A DNA stretch of 32,189 nucleotides, from the NCBI GenBank assembly GCA_035560235.1, contig DATMAG010000097.1:1-32189 (forward strand), written 5' to 3'. This document shows positions 17,006 through 26,866 of the stretch, in pieces (the first letter of the stretch is position 1; each line of letters starts with the position of its first letter). The notes under the pieces were generated by a model. The model was not told the origin of the DNA. It worked only from the letters and a program-made list of their open reading frames with translations, and ran no database searches. This DNA is from DASRDU01 sp035560235 (GTDB taxonomy: Bacteria; Acidobacteriota; Blastocatellia; RBC074). A program made the translations under genes and the position numbers.

Positions 17006-17095
17006 GGCTGACCAGCCGGATGATTTTGTCCTGATCGCTTTCCAGGCGACAATCTGCGGGCCTGATTACATCCTGACAGGAGACAGAAGCCCCGC

Positions 17096-18718
17096 ATGAA
17101 CTGGACACAAATCTATAATCCCCTGGGCAATCTGCTGCTTTCAGCTCTGATCGCCTCATTGCCCGTCGTCGTTCTGCTCGGACTGCTGGCGTTCTTTCAT
17201 CTCAAGGCCCACCTGGCCGCGCTGGCCGGACTCGTCACTTCGCTGCTTGTGGCAATGGTCGTTTACGGGATGCCCGCGAAACTGGCTGCTGCCGCCGCTG
17301 CGACCGGCGCAGCCTACGGCCTGTTCCCCATCGGCTGGATCGTGCTGAATGCGATCTTCGTCTATGACATCACGGTCGAAACGGGAAAATTTGAAATCAT
17401 CCGCCACACCATCGCCGGCCTCGCCAGCGACCGCCGTCTTCAGGCGCTGCTGATTGCCTTCAGCTTCGGCGCATTCATCGAAGGCGCAGCCGGGTTCGGC
17501 ACGCCCGTCGCCATCTCAGCCGCAATGCTGATCGGCCTCGGCTTCAAACCGCTGCAGGCTGCCGGACTTGCGCTGATCGGCAACACCGCACCGGTCGCTT
17601 ACGGCGCGCTCGGCACTCCGCTCATCGCGCTCGCCAGAGTCACGGGACTGCCGCTCGAACAGCTCAGCGCGATGGTCGGCAGACAATTGCCCGTCTTTTC
17701 AGTCATCGTTCCGTTCTGGCTGATCTCGGCCATGTCGGGCTGGCGCGGCATGCTTGAAATCTGGCCCGCGTGTCTGACTTCGGGCCTGAGCTTTGCCATC
17801 GTGCAGTTTCTGGTGAGCAACTATCACGGCCCCTGGGTGGTGGACATTGCCGGGGCGATTGCCTCGATCCTCGCGCTCGTCGCGCTGCTGAAAGTCTGGC
17901 AGCCGCGCAACGAGTGGCGCTTCGATCACGAAGCAGGCCCGGCGCAGCAGACCGCCGTCTCAGCCCGCGAAGCCTGGATTGCGTGGATGCCCTGGGCGAT
18001 TCTTTCGATTCTGGTGTTTTTGTGGGGCCTGCCGCAGATGAAGTCGTTCCTCAACGGCCTGTCACTGATTGAATGGCACATTCCCGCGCTCGACAAAATG
18101 ATCTTCCGCGCTCCGCCAGTCGTGCTGCAGCCCAGGGCCGAAGAAGCAGTCTTTCAGCTCAACTGGCTTTCAGCCACCGGCACGGCGCTGCTGCTGGCCG
18201 GAATCATTTCGGGTCTGCTGCTCAGACTTTCACCACTGCGGCTGCTCGGAATTTACGCGCATACCTTCAGGCGGGCGCGGCTGTCGCTGCTCACGATTGC
18301 GGCAATGCTGGCGCTCGGTTTCACGACGCGTTACGGCGGGCTTGACGCGACGATGGGGCTGGCGTTTGCGAGTACAGGCCGACTCTTCCCGTTCTTTTCG
18401 CCCCTGCTCGGCTGGCTTGGCGTCGCGCTCACGGGCAGCGACACATCTTCAAACGTGCTGTTCGGCAACCTGCAACAGATCACTGCCTCGCAACTCGGCA
18501 TTTCGCCCGTTCTCGCTGCCGCCTCGAACAGTTCCGGCGGAGTCATGGGCAAGATGATTGACGCGCAGTCAATCGTGGTGGCGAGCATTGCCACCGGGCA
18601 GCGGGACGGCGAAGGAACGATCCTGCGTTATGTCTTCTTTCACAGCATTGCGCTGGCAATTCTGGTCGGCCTGCTCGTGCTGGCGCAGGCTTATCTCTTT
18701 CCAGGCATTGTGCCGTAA
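17096..18718 (+). CDS. lldP: L-lactate permease (LctP family)
   Basis: This inner-membrane proton symporter imports lactate and related 2-hydroxy acids (glycolate in some members). The 540-aa protein is very hydrophobic with about 12-14 membrane segments, and shows the family hallmarks FGAFIEGAAGFGTPVAIS, LALIGNTAPVAYGALGTPL, and near the C-terminus LTGSDTSSNVLFGNLQQ and AASNSSGGVMGKMI. Length is typical. AGGAG stands some 13 bases before ATG 17096, a slightly long spacer. The gene ends 13 bases from the convergent lpxI stop. No lactate dehydrogenase or LldR regulator gene is nearby, so exact substrate preference is inferred from family only. Confidence 0.93.
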   Translation: MNWTQIYNPLGNLLLSALIASLPVVVLLGLLAFFHLKAHLAALAGLVTSLLVAMVVYGMPAKLAAAAAATGAAYGLFPIGWIVLNAIFVYDITVETGKFEIIRHTIAGLASDRRLQALLIAFSFGAFIEGAAGFGTPVAISAAMLIGLGFKPLQAAGLALIGNTAPVAYGALGTPLIALARVTGLPLEQLSAMVGRQLPVFSVIVPFWLISAMSGWRGMLEIWPACLTSGLSFAIVQFLVSNYHGPWVVDIAGAIASILALVALLKVWQPRNEWRFDHEAGPAQQTAVSAREAWIAWMPWAILSILVFLWGLPQMKSFLNGLSLIEWHIPALDKMIFRAPPVVLQPRAEEAVFQLNWLSATGTALLLAGIISGLLLRLSPLRLLGIYAHTFRRARLSLLTIAAMLALGFTTRYGGLDATMGLAFASTGRLFPFFSPLLGWLGVALTGSDTSSNVLFGNLQQITASQLGISPVLAAASNSSGGVMGKMIDAQSIVVASIATGQRDGEGTILRYVFFHSIALAILVGLLVLAQAYLFPGIVP

Positions 18719-18731
18719 TCTGAAATCCGCT

Positions 18732-19538
<807 letters not shown>

Positions 19539-19547
19539 AAATCAGAA

Positions 19548-19648
19548 AGAGAGATGACGGAACAAACGGAAATAACGGAACAGACGAAAAGACAGATTCA
19601 GTTCTCTTCCGTCTGTTCCGTTATTTCCGTTTGTTCCGTCATCTCTCT
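19548..19648. repeat. perfect 39-bp inverted repeat between S9 peptidase and lpxI
   Basis: The arms at 19548-19586 and 19610-19648 are perfect reverse complements around a 23-nt loop. Each arm is built from ACGGAA-type units (ACGGAACAAACGGAAATAAC). It would form a very stable RNA hairpin just after the peptidase stop (19653) and just before the lpxI start. It could separate expression of the two genes or protect transcript ends. Confidence 0.95.
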
Positions 19649-19652
19649 GTTG

Positions 19653-22600
19653 CTATTTCAAATCCGACGCCGTCTTGTATTTCTCTTTCTCTTTCTCACG
19701 TTCAAGATAAGGAATGCCCTTCTCCATCCACTCCGGTTTCGGCGCGCCTTTCAGGAAGTGATCGAAGAACTGCTGCAAGCGCATCGTGTAATCCTTCTGA
19801 TTGGCGCGACGACGCAGCCCGTGCGGCTCGCCGTTGTAGCTGAAGAAATAGACTTCCTTGTTCAGCCGCCGCAGCGCCAGGTAATACTCGACGCCCTGAT
19901 ACCACGGCACGGCGTCATCGGCGTCGTTGTGCAGCATCAGAATCGGCGTCTGCACGCGGTCGGCTCTGAACACCGGTGAGTTTTCAAGAAAGCGCAGCGG
20001 GTATTCCCACAAATTGCCGCCGATGCGGCTCTGCGTGTGTTCGTACTGAAACTGTCGCGGCAGGCCCGTGCCCCAGCGAATGCCGCTGTAGGCGCTCGTC
20101 ATATTGGCGACGAGCGCGCCGGGCGCGGCGGCTTTGAAGCGATTCGTCTGCGTGACCATATACGCGATCTGATAACCGCCCCAGCTATGGCCCTGAATGC
20201 CGATGGCCTGTTCATTGACAAAGCCCTGATCCACTACGGCCTGAATCGCGGGCAGCACGCATTTCAAGGCACTCTGGCCCGGATAGCCAATCGTGTAAAC
20301 GATGTCGGGCATCAGCACCAGATAACCGTTGCTCGCATAAAACGTCGGATTGATCGAATGGCCGGGGCGCGGGTCGGTGAAGCGATGCAGCCCGTCTGAC
20401 AGCTTTTCGTAAATGTAAACCATCAGCGGATACTTCTGCTTCGGATCGAAGTTCTCAGGCTTGATCAGCATGCCTGAGAGCGGGACGCCGTCGCTGTTTT
20501 TGAAATGCACGAGTTCAGCTTTGCCCCACAGGAATTTATCCATCTGCGCCCCGGCATTGCTCGCTTTCTTCAGCGACTTGAAGTTTGCATCGGTGATCTG
20601 AACGTCCGGGTATTCATCAAAGCGCGAAGCCGTGAGCATCAGCACATCGGCGTCTTTGGCTTTGACCGGATTGCTGAAGTTTTTCGCAGCCATCACCAGC
20701 TTTTCAGGCAGGCCGCCGTCAATGCGATCACGATAAAAGCCTGAATCCTTCGTCTGATCGTTTTCAGCCCGCAGCAGCAGCGGCTTTGCCGGATCAATCC
20801 CGCGCTCTTCGGGGTCGAGTCTGACGTAGCGAAATTCGATCTTCTCTTTGCGCCCGATGCCATCAGTCAGGTTCTTCGCGCCGCTGCCATCGGCGGCGAT
20901 CTGCCAGATGTCGTACTGATCGTAAATCAGCACGTACCTGTCATCCTTCGTCCATCCGGCAAAGCCATAAGACGCGGGCGTGCTCGGCGAATCCCAGTCC
21001 TCGCGGTAAAACGCCACGCCGAGGTTCTTTGTCAGGTTGACGAATTTGCTGTCAGGCACTGAGATCGAACCCCAGTCTTTGCCGTCATAAAAGAGCGCGT
21101 ATTTGCCGTTCGGTGACCACGACACGATGCCCTGTTGTTTTCTGAGCCACAGGCGGCGCGCGCCGTCACTGGCATTGACCAGATAAACGTCTGAATAGTT
21201 CGTGTCGTATCCGACCAGCGTGCGATAAGCGCGATCATCAGTGCCGATGGCCCACTGACCATTGCTCGCAGGATTGACGCCTTCCATCGTTTCATCGGCC
21301 AGTTGCACATACTTCTTCTCTTTCAGATGAAAGACGGCGCGGTATGAACGATTGCGCATCTGTTCGGCGCGGACTTTCTGCATCGGCTGAATGTAATCAT
21401 CCTTCCAGTGCCACAGATCAACCGAAACCTTGTCATCATTCGCGGCTTCAGCATCGGCTTCTTTTTCAGGTTCGGGCGGCGGAGCGATGCCGAAAAAGAG
21501 GCGGCTGCCATCGAGCGAGAAGCTGAGCGTGGCGCGGTCGCTGATCACAAAACCCGAACGAAAGTTCAGCGTCGCGGTCGAGACAAGTTCGGTCGCTTTC
21601 GCGTCGCTGCGGTTCCAGTAATAAAGCTTGTGCTTCGGCTCCTTCGACGCGGCATCGTCGCGGTCACTGATAAAGGCGAGTTGTTTCTGATCTTCGTCCC
21701 AGGTGAGTTTTGTGTAGCGGCCCTTGCCTGCGAGCAGTTCAGCGGGCGCGCTGTCAGTGCCCGGCGTGACGGCAAAGAGGCCGTTGGTTTCTTCCTTCCT
21801 TGACGACACGGCGTAAACCAGGCTCTTCGCGTCCTTGCTGAACGTGTATTCGAGCGCGTCGGCAAAGGTGCGCTCACTGCCGTTCGTCAGATTTCGCAGC
21901 ACGAGATCGCTGCCGTACTCTTTTTTCCGGCTGCGCGGCGCGCTGACAGCGGCGGCGCGGCCACCGCGCTGCTGATCGTCATCGGCTTCAGCGTCGTCAT
22001 TCTGTTTCGGAGCATCGGCTTTTTCTTCGGGCTTCTTCTCTTCGGGTTTTGGTTCCAGCAGGTAAGCGATGAAGCCTGCGCCGTCTTCGGGAACCTGAAA
22101 GCTTTTGACTTTTTCGATGCGCGTCACCTGGCCGGATGAAAGATCCATCAGGCCGAGCGCATTTTTCGGCATCTCTTCGGGCTTCTTCTTTTCCTTGCGC
22201 GCCTTCAACACTTCGGCCTTGTCGGGTTCGATGGTGAAGGCCACAAAGCGGCTGTCGGCAGTAAAGAACGGGCGCGTGACGCGGTTCATCGCCTGAAACG
22301 CAGCGGCCATTGCTGCCGGATCATCACTGCTCGGCGGAGGCGCAGGCGGACGCCAGCCGCGCCCGTGTTTCCATTCAGTTCCGGTCGTGAGGTTGCGCAC
22401 TACGATTTCACCATCGCCATCCTGCGGCACCAGCGCATAGGCCAGCCATTTGCCATCGCGTGAAAGCTGTTGCCCCTGAATCGAACGCCACGCATCGTAA
22501 TCCTGATGCGTCAGCGCGCGTTTCGCCGCGACAGCAGGCTGTTGCGCAAAGGTGCGGGCAGGAAAGCCCGGAAAGACCAGAGCCAGCGTGCAGACGATCA

Positions 22601-22661
22601 TCACCGTCTGTCGCAGGTAAGGATTCATTGTGCGTTTTGATCTGAATGTTGTGGTCGGCAT
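19653..22661 (-). CDS. exported S9-family serine peptidase (prolyl oligopeptidase/DPP-like)
   Basis: This 1002-aa peptidase should cleave short peptides, often after proline, outside the cytoplasm. Residues 1-40 contain a signal peptide (TVMIVCTLALVFPGF, then ARTFAQ). A long beta-propeller region (about 45-720) precedes the alpha/beta-hydrolase domain. The catalytic triad is visible: S826 in GIQGHSWGGYQ, D915 in LHNDADDAVPW and H947 in NGEPHGL. Residues about 203-246 are a charged, low-complexity insert (PKPEEKKPEEKADAPKQNDD). ATG 22661 is favoured because GAGGAG lies seven bases upstream; ATG 22628 lacks a site. It sits between lpxA and lpxI, an unusual place. Substrate specificity cannot be read from sequence. 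Confidence 0.92.
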   Translation of the reverse strand: MPTTTFRSKRTMNPYLRQTVMIVCTLALVFPGFPARTFAQQPAVAAKRALTHQDYDAWRSIQGQQLSRDGKWLAYALVPQDGDGEIVVRNLTTGTEWKHGRGWRPPAPPPSSDDPAAMAAAFQAMNRVTRPFFTADSRFVAFTIEPDKAEVLKARKEKKKPEEMPKNALGLMDLSSGQVTRIEKVKSFQVPEDGAGFIAYLLEPKPEEKKPEEKADAPKQNDDAEADDDQQRGGRAAAVSAPRSRKKEYGSDLVLRNLTNGSERTFADALEYTFSKDAKSLVYAVSSRKEETNGLFAVTPGTDSAPAELLAGKGRYTKLTWDEDQKQLAFISDRDDAASKEPKHKLYYWNRSDAKATELVSTATLNFRSGFVISDRATLSFSLDGSRLFFGIAPPPEPEKEADAEAANDDKVSVDLWHWKDDYIQPMQKVRAEQMRNRSYRAVFHLKEKKYVQLADETMEGVNPASNGQWAIGTDDRAYRTLVGYDTNYSDVYLVNASDGARRLWLRKQQGIVSWSPNGKYALFYDGKDWGSISVPDSKFVNLTKNLGVAFYREDWDSPSTPASYGFAGWTKDDRYVLIYDQYDIWQIAADGSGAKNLTDGIGRKEKIEFRYVRLDPEERGIDPAKPLLLRAENDQTKDSGFYRDRIDGGLPEKLVMAAKNFSNPVKAKDADVLMLTASRFDEYPDVQITDANFKSLKKASNAGAQMDKFLWGKAELVHFKNSDGVPLSGMLIKPENFDPKQKYPLMVYIYEKLSDGLHRFTDPRPGHSINPTFYASNGYLVLMPDIVYTIGYPGQSALKCVLPAIQAVVDQGFVNEQAIGIQGHSWGGYQIAYMVTQTNRFKAAAPGALVANMTSAYSGIRWGTGLPRQFQYEHTQSRIGGNLWEYPLRFLENSPVFRADRVQTPILMLHNDADDAVPWYQGVEYYLALRRLNKEVYFFSYNGEPHGLRRRANQKDYTMRLQQFFDHFLKGAPKPEWMEKGIPYLEREKEKEKYKTASDLK

Positions 22662-22668
22662 AGGGGCG

Positions 22669-22674
22669 CTCCTC
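22669..22674 (-). promoter_or_regulatory. ribosome binding site of the S9 peptidase
   Basis: GAGGAG on the minus strand lies seven bases before ATG 22661. It supports the longer N-terminus over ATG 22628. Confidence 0.75.
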
Positions 22675-22791
22675 AGATGAGCTTCGACAAGCTGGTGAGC
22701 CTGTCGGACATTGCTGTGTGATCTGTTGCTGATCAGCGTGAAGTAATGCAGAGCAGAAATAATGATACAGGGTCAGAACTGGCGCAAGTTT

Positions 22792-23562
22792 TCACTTCGT
22801 CACTCCGCGCTTTGCCGTTTCAATGAACTCGATCAGGTAATCAATTTCGGGGATGCCGGTCATCTCGGCTTTGATTCGTTCAAGCGCCTGCGTGGTGTTG
22901 AGCTTCGACGTGAGCAGCAGGTGAAAGGCGTGCTGAATGTGACGAATCGCTTCGTTCGTGAAGCCCTTGCGGCGCAGGCCGATGGTGTTGGCGCCGTAAC
23001 ATTGCGCGTCATTGCCATCGGTGCGGGCGTAAGGCAGCGCGTCCTTGACGATCTTGGAATAAGCGCCGATGAAGGCGTGATGACCGACGCGGCAGAACTG
23101 ATGAATGCCTGTATACGCGCCAAGCGTGACGTGATCGTAAACCTCGACGTGCCCGGCGAGCGAAGCCGCATTGGCAAAGATATTGTGCGACCCGACAATC
23201 GAATCGTGCGCAACGTGCGCCTGCGCCATAAAGAGATTGTCATTGCCCACCTGCGTCAATCCGCCGCCGCCTGCCGTGCCGCGATTCATCGTCACGTATT
23301 CGCGGATCACGTTGCGTTCACCGATGACGAGTCTGGTCGGTTCACCGGCGTATTTCAGATCCTGCGGTGGCTGACCGAGTGAAGCGAAAGGATAGATGCG
23401 TGTGCCGCTGCCGATTTCGCACGGGCCTGCGATGACGACGTGGCTGGCGATTTCAACCTCGCCGTGAATGATCACGTCATCACCGATCACGGAGTACGGG
23501 CCGACCGAAACATCTGCTCCGAGTTCGGCCTGAGAACTGATGACAGCAGTTGGATGAATCAT
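22792..23562 (-). CDS. lpxA: acyl-ACP--UDP-N-acetylglucosamine O-acyltransferase LpxA
   Basis: LpxA catalyses the first step of lipid A synthesis, adding a 3-hydroxyacyl chain from ACP to UDP-GlcNAc. The 256-aa protein is a left-handed beta-helix of hexapeptide repeats and has the catalytic histidine H119 in AQAHVAHDSIVG, then GAYTGIHQFCRVG and the C-terminal helical NTIGLRRKGFTNEAIRHI. I chose ATG 23562 (MIHPTAVISS), the usual family start. A longer frame from 23607 would add 15 residues encoded only by a low-complexity repeat. There is no clear ribosome site. It follows fabZ in the same direction, as in many Gram-negative lpxD-fabZ-lpxA clusters. Confidence 0.96.
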   Translation of the reverse strand: MIHPTAVISSQAELGADVSVGPYSVIGDDVIIHGEVEIASHVVIAGPCEIGSGTRIYPFASLGQPPQDLKYAGEPTRLVIGERNVIREYVTMNRGTAGGGGLTQVGNDNLFMAQAHVAHDSIVGSHNIFANAASLAGHVEVYDHVTLGAYTGIHQFCRVGHHAFIGAYSKIVKDALPYARTDGNDAQCYGANTIGLRRKGFTNEAIRHIQHAFHLLLTSKLNTTQALERIKAEMTGIPEIDYLIEFIETAKRGVTK

Positions 23563-23576
23563 AAGGATTGCAGATT

Positions 23577-23612
23577 GCGGATTGCAGATTGCGAGCACGC
23601 GCGGCAATCCGC
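23577..23612. repeat. low-complexity inverted repeat between fabZ and lpxA
   Basis: GCGGATTGC (23577-23585) is complementary to GCAATCCGC (23604-23612). The left side is part of a tandem of GCAGATTGCGGATTGC-type units running from about 23565. It is the same style as the other junction repeats. Confidence 0.7.
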
Positions 23613-23621
23613 ATTCGATGG

Positions 23622-24062
23622 TCAGGGCTTTTTATTACGGTCGGCGAGGGCTGAGGCGATCTGCGCCTCAGTGACGAGCACGCCGTCAACGTAAGCGGCG
23701 GCTTTGAGCTTGCAGTAACCCATTTTGTAGCGCAGCACTTCGACCTCGAGGCGCAACTGATCGCCGGGGGTGACGGGCCTGCGAAACTTTGCCTCCTCGA
23801 TGCTGGTGAAATAAAGCAGCTTGCTTTCGCGGTCGGGCACTTCGCGGAAGAGCAGCACCGCGCCGGCCTGCGCCATCGCTTCAATAATCAGCACGCCGGG
23901 CATCACCGGAGCGCCGGGGAAATGGCCCTGAAAGAACGGTTCGTTGATTGTCACGTTCTTGATCGCCACGATCCGCTTGAGCGGTTCAAGCTCAACGATC
24001 CGGTCAATCAGCAGAAACGGGTAACGGTGAGGAATGATGGATTGAATTTCGTTGATGTCCAT
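23622..24062 (-). CDS. fabZ: 3-hydroxyacyl-ACP dehydratase FabZ
   Basis: FabZ dehydrates 3-hydroxyacyl-ACP in fatty acid elongation, competing with LpxA and LpxD for 3-hydroxyacyl-ACP. The 146-aa hot-dog fold protein has the start IQSIIPHRYPFLLIDRI, and the active-site block GHFPGAPVMPGVLIIEAMAQ with H47 and E61. Length and residues are typical. It lies between lpxD and lpxA, which is the classic arrangement that balances phospholipid and lipid A production. No strong ribosome site precedes the ATG; the upstream gap carries a GTGGTCAGT-type repeat. Confidence 0.96.
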   Translation of the reverse strand: MDINEIQSIIPHRYPFLLIDRIVELEPLKRIVAIKNVTINEPFFQGHFPGAPVMPGVLIIEAMAQAGAVLLFREVPDRESKLLYFTSIEEAKFRRPVTPGDQLRLEVEVLRYKMGYCKLKAAAYVDGVLVTEAQIASALADRNKKP

Positions 24063-24066
24063 AAAT

Positions 24067-24134
24067 CAGTGGTCAGTGGTTGGTGGTCAGCGGTCAGTGG
24101 TCAGCAGAGGGTTCAGCCAGCCACTGACGACTGG

Positions 24135-24147
<13 letters not shown>
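24067..24147. repeat. CAGTGGTCAG-type inverted repeat at lpxD 3' end / fabZ 5' gap
   Basis: Tandem units of GTGGTCAGT occupy 24067-24104, and the inverted version (CCACTGACGACTGGCTACTG) covers about 24121-24147. The right arm overlaps the last codons of lpxD: its terminal Ser-Gly-Gln and TAG stop are spelled by the repeat unit. Confidence 0.8.
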
Positions 24148-25157
<1,010 letters not shown>

Positions 25158-25180
25158 GCGGGGAGAGATAAAAAACGCGG

Positions 25181-25235
25181 AACGCTGAAGGATGAATGAA
25201 GAACCGCGAAAATTCGTCACTCACGCTTCAGCGTT
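25181..25235. repeat. low-complexity inverted repeat between ompH-like gene and lpxD
   Basis: AACGCTGAAG (25181-25190) is complementary to CTTCAGCGTT (25226-25235), with imperfect pairing extending outward (GCGGAACGCTGAAGG against CACGCTTCAGCGTTCGC). It lies entirely in the 105-base gap before lpxD. Confidence 0.65.
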
Positions 25236-25262
25236 CGCTGCAGCAATCTCTGTCAGTTTCGG

Positions 25263-25901
25263 TTATGGCTTCTTTGCCGGAGCCGCTGCGCCAGCCGGAG
25301 CCGGATTGGCCTTGTTGTACTCCTTCATGAAATCGTCGGTGATGTCGGTCGAGAGAACAGCATAAACCAGCGCCTGGTTCTGCGAGAGCGCGTTCCCCTC
25401 GAAGATCACCGCGATGCCGCGCTGTTTGGCGTACTGTTCGAGCGCCGCGCCGATCTTGTCATAAACCGGGCCGGAAACTTCCTCATAGCGCTTCTTGGCC
25501 AGGCCGTCCAGGTCTTCTGAGAGCCGCTTGAGCGTCACCTGCTTCTGAGTGAGTTCATCAGCCCACTGCGCGCGCACGTTGGGCTGCACGGTTGTGCCCT
25601 GGGTCTGAATCTTGTTCTGCAGGTTGTTGACTTCGTCCTGCGCGGCCTGAAGCTGTTTGTTCTTCGGCTCAAATTCCACATTGAGCGCATCGAGTCTGGC
25701 CTTGAGTTCCAGAATGCCTTCGCGGAAACGAGCGGTATTGATCAGCGCGATCTTGCCTTCAGCGCCGGTGCCGCCGGCTGGCGCGCTGGTCGGCGCGGCA
25801 TTCGCCGCCGGACGTGACGCGGGCGGGTTCGGAGTCTGGGCCAGCGCGGCCACTGACAGCAGGACACAAAGCGCGATGGTAATTGGAAACAGTCTCTTCA
25901 T
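25263..25901 (-). CDS. OmpH/Skp-family periplasmic chaperone (second copy)
   Basis: The 212-aa protein has a signal peptide (MKRLFPITIALCVLLSVAAL, cleavage near AQT), an Ala/Pro-rich spacer, then the OmpH core beginning with GKIALINTARF. Two long helices (about 60-150), rich in Gln, Lys and Glu, form the coiled-coil arms. The core returns with GIAVIFEGNAL and ends in TDITDDFMKEYNKANP plus a Pro/Ala tail. Skp chaperones hold unfolded outer-membrane proteins in the periplasm and hand them to BamA. AGGGAG precedes the ATG. It lies directly after a paralogue; the two share FRE near the core start and DDF/EDF-KEYNKA near the end. Confidence 0.9.
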   Translation of the reverse strand: MKRLFPITIALCVLLSVAALAQTPNPPASRPAANAAPTSAPAGGTGAEGKIALINTARFREGILELKARLDALNVEFEPKNKQLQAAQDEVNNLQNKIQTQGTTVQPNVRAQWADELTQKQVTLKRLSEDLDGLAKKRYEEVSGPVYDKIGAALEQYAKQRGIAVIFEGNALSQNQALVYAVLSTDITDDFMKEYNKANPAPAGAAAPAKKP

Positions 25902-26021
25902 TGTGATTCGTACTCCCTGAGTAATTATGCTGAAAATTGCAGTGATGAGTCGGACGACCGATTATCCCTGACTGAAAATGGCAAAGCAAACCGGACAGAT
26001 TCCGTCAGCCGCCTGCCTGAT

Positions 26022-26741
26022 TTATCTGCCAGGCTTTCTGCCCGGAGCAGGCTTGGCCGGAGCGGGTACCGGTTTTGTCGCAGGCGCGCCAGCCGGTTTG
26101 CCGGCAGCCGGAGTCGGCGCAGTTGAAGCGGCAGTGGCAGGCACCGGATAGGCCTTGTTGTACTCTTTGATGAAATCCTCGGTGATGTTGGCTTCCGGCG
26201 ACGCGTAAATGAGCGCCTGGCCGATGCCGCTGACTTCGAGCACCATCGTCAGGCCGTGTTTCTGCGCGTACTGGATCATGAACTGATTGATCTTGTCGAA
26301 GATCGGCCCGGTCTCCTCTTCCTCGCGTTTGCGGGCCTGGTTCTGAGCGTCTTCCTGCCTGCGCTGAAACTGCTTCTTCAGGTCTTCGATGTCATCGTTC
26401 AGCTTGCGGGCCTGCGGCGGCGTCATCGTCGGCCCCTTTTCCTGCAGCACCTGCTGCTGCGCGGCGATCTTGGACTGCATGGCTTCGAGTTCATTGCCGA
26501 CGGGCGCGAACTCGGCCTGAAGTTTTTCATATCGCTGCCGCATTTCACCGATGTATTCCCGGAAGGCTGCGATGTTGATAATGCCGATCTTCATCTTCGG
26601 CACTTCAACCGGAGCAGCCGTCTGTGTGCTGGTGGTCGCAGCGGGAGCAGGCGCGGTGGCAGGCGGCGTCGGCGTCTGCGCGAATGCCGCCACAGCCAGA
26701 ACTGCCGGAAGAGCTGAAAGCAATATGGGCTTGATGTTCAT
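26022..26741 (-). CDS. OmpH/Skp-family periplasmic chaperone (first copy)
   Basis: The 239-aa protein is a paralogue of the following gene. It has a signal peptide (MNIKPILLSALPAVLAVAAF, cleavage near AQT), an Ala/Thr/Pro spacer, the core strand MKIGIINIAAF (about 50-60), and a long coiled-coil section with QRRQEDAQNQARKREEEE. It then has HGLTMVLEVSGIG, ITEDFIKEYNKAYP and a low-complexity Pro/Ala/Lys tail of about 40 residues. The tail is longer than in the neighbour and could contact the cell wall or be disordered. A GGAG lies 12 bases before the ATG. It stands directly downstream of bamA, the conserved position for skp. Confidence 0.9.
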   Translation of the reverse strand: MNIKPILLSALPAVLAVAAFAQTPTPPATAPAPAATTSTQTAAPVEVPKMKIGIINIAAFREYIGEMRQRYEKLQAEFAPVGNELEAMQSKIAAQQQVLQEKGPTMTPPQARKLNDDIEDLKKQFQRRQEDAQNQARKREEEETGPIFDKINQFMIQYAQKHGLTMVLEVSGIGQALIYASPEANITEDFIKEYNKAYPVPATAASTAPTPAAGKPAGAPATKPVPAPAKPAPGRKPGR

Positions 26742-26812
26742 AGCGAGTTAAATCTCCAGAAGAAGGTTTGGCAAAACAGAATTTTCAGATGACAGAGTTC
26801 AGAATGCAAAGG

Positions 26813-26841
26813 CTCACGCGGCCTTGCCCCCGGCCCGTGAG
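26813..26841 (-). terminator. hairpin between bamA and the first ompH-like gene
   Basis: CTCACGCGGCC (26813-26823) pairs with GGCCCGTGAG (26832-26841) with one bulge around a short G/C-rich loop. On the minus strand the stem is followed by CCTTTGCATTCTG, a poor U-run. It is more likely a processing or attenuation hairpin than a full terminator. Confidence 0.35.
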
Positions 26842-26866
26842 AACCGCGACTGCTGCTCCCTGCGTT

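Noticed and set aside
23563..23607. 15-residue N-terminal extension of LpxA
   Set aside because: It is encoded by a low-complexity GATTGC repeat and is absent from the family; MIHPTAVISS is the expected start.
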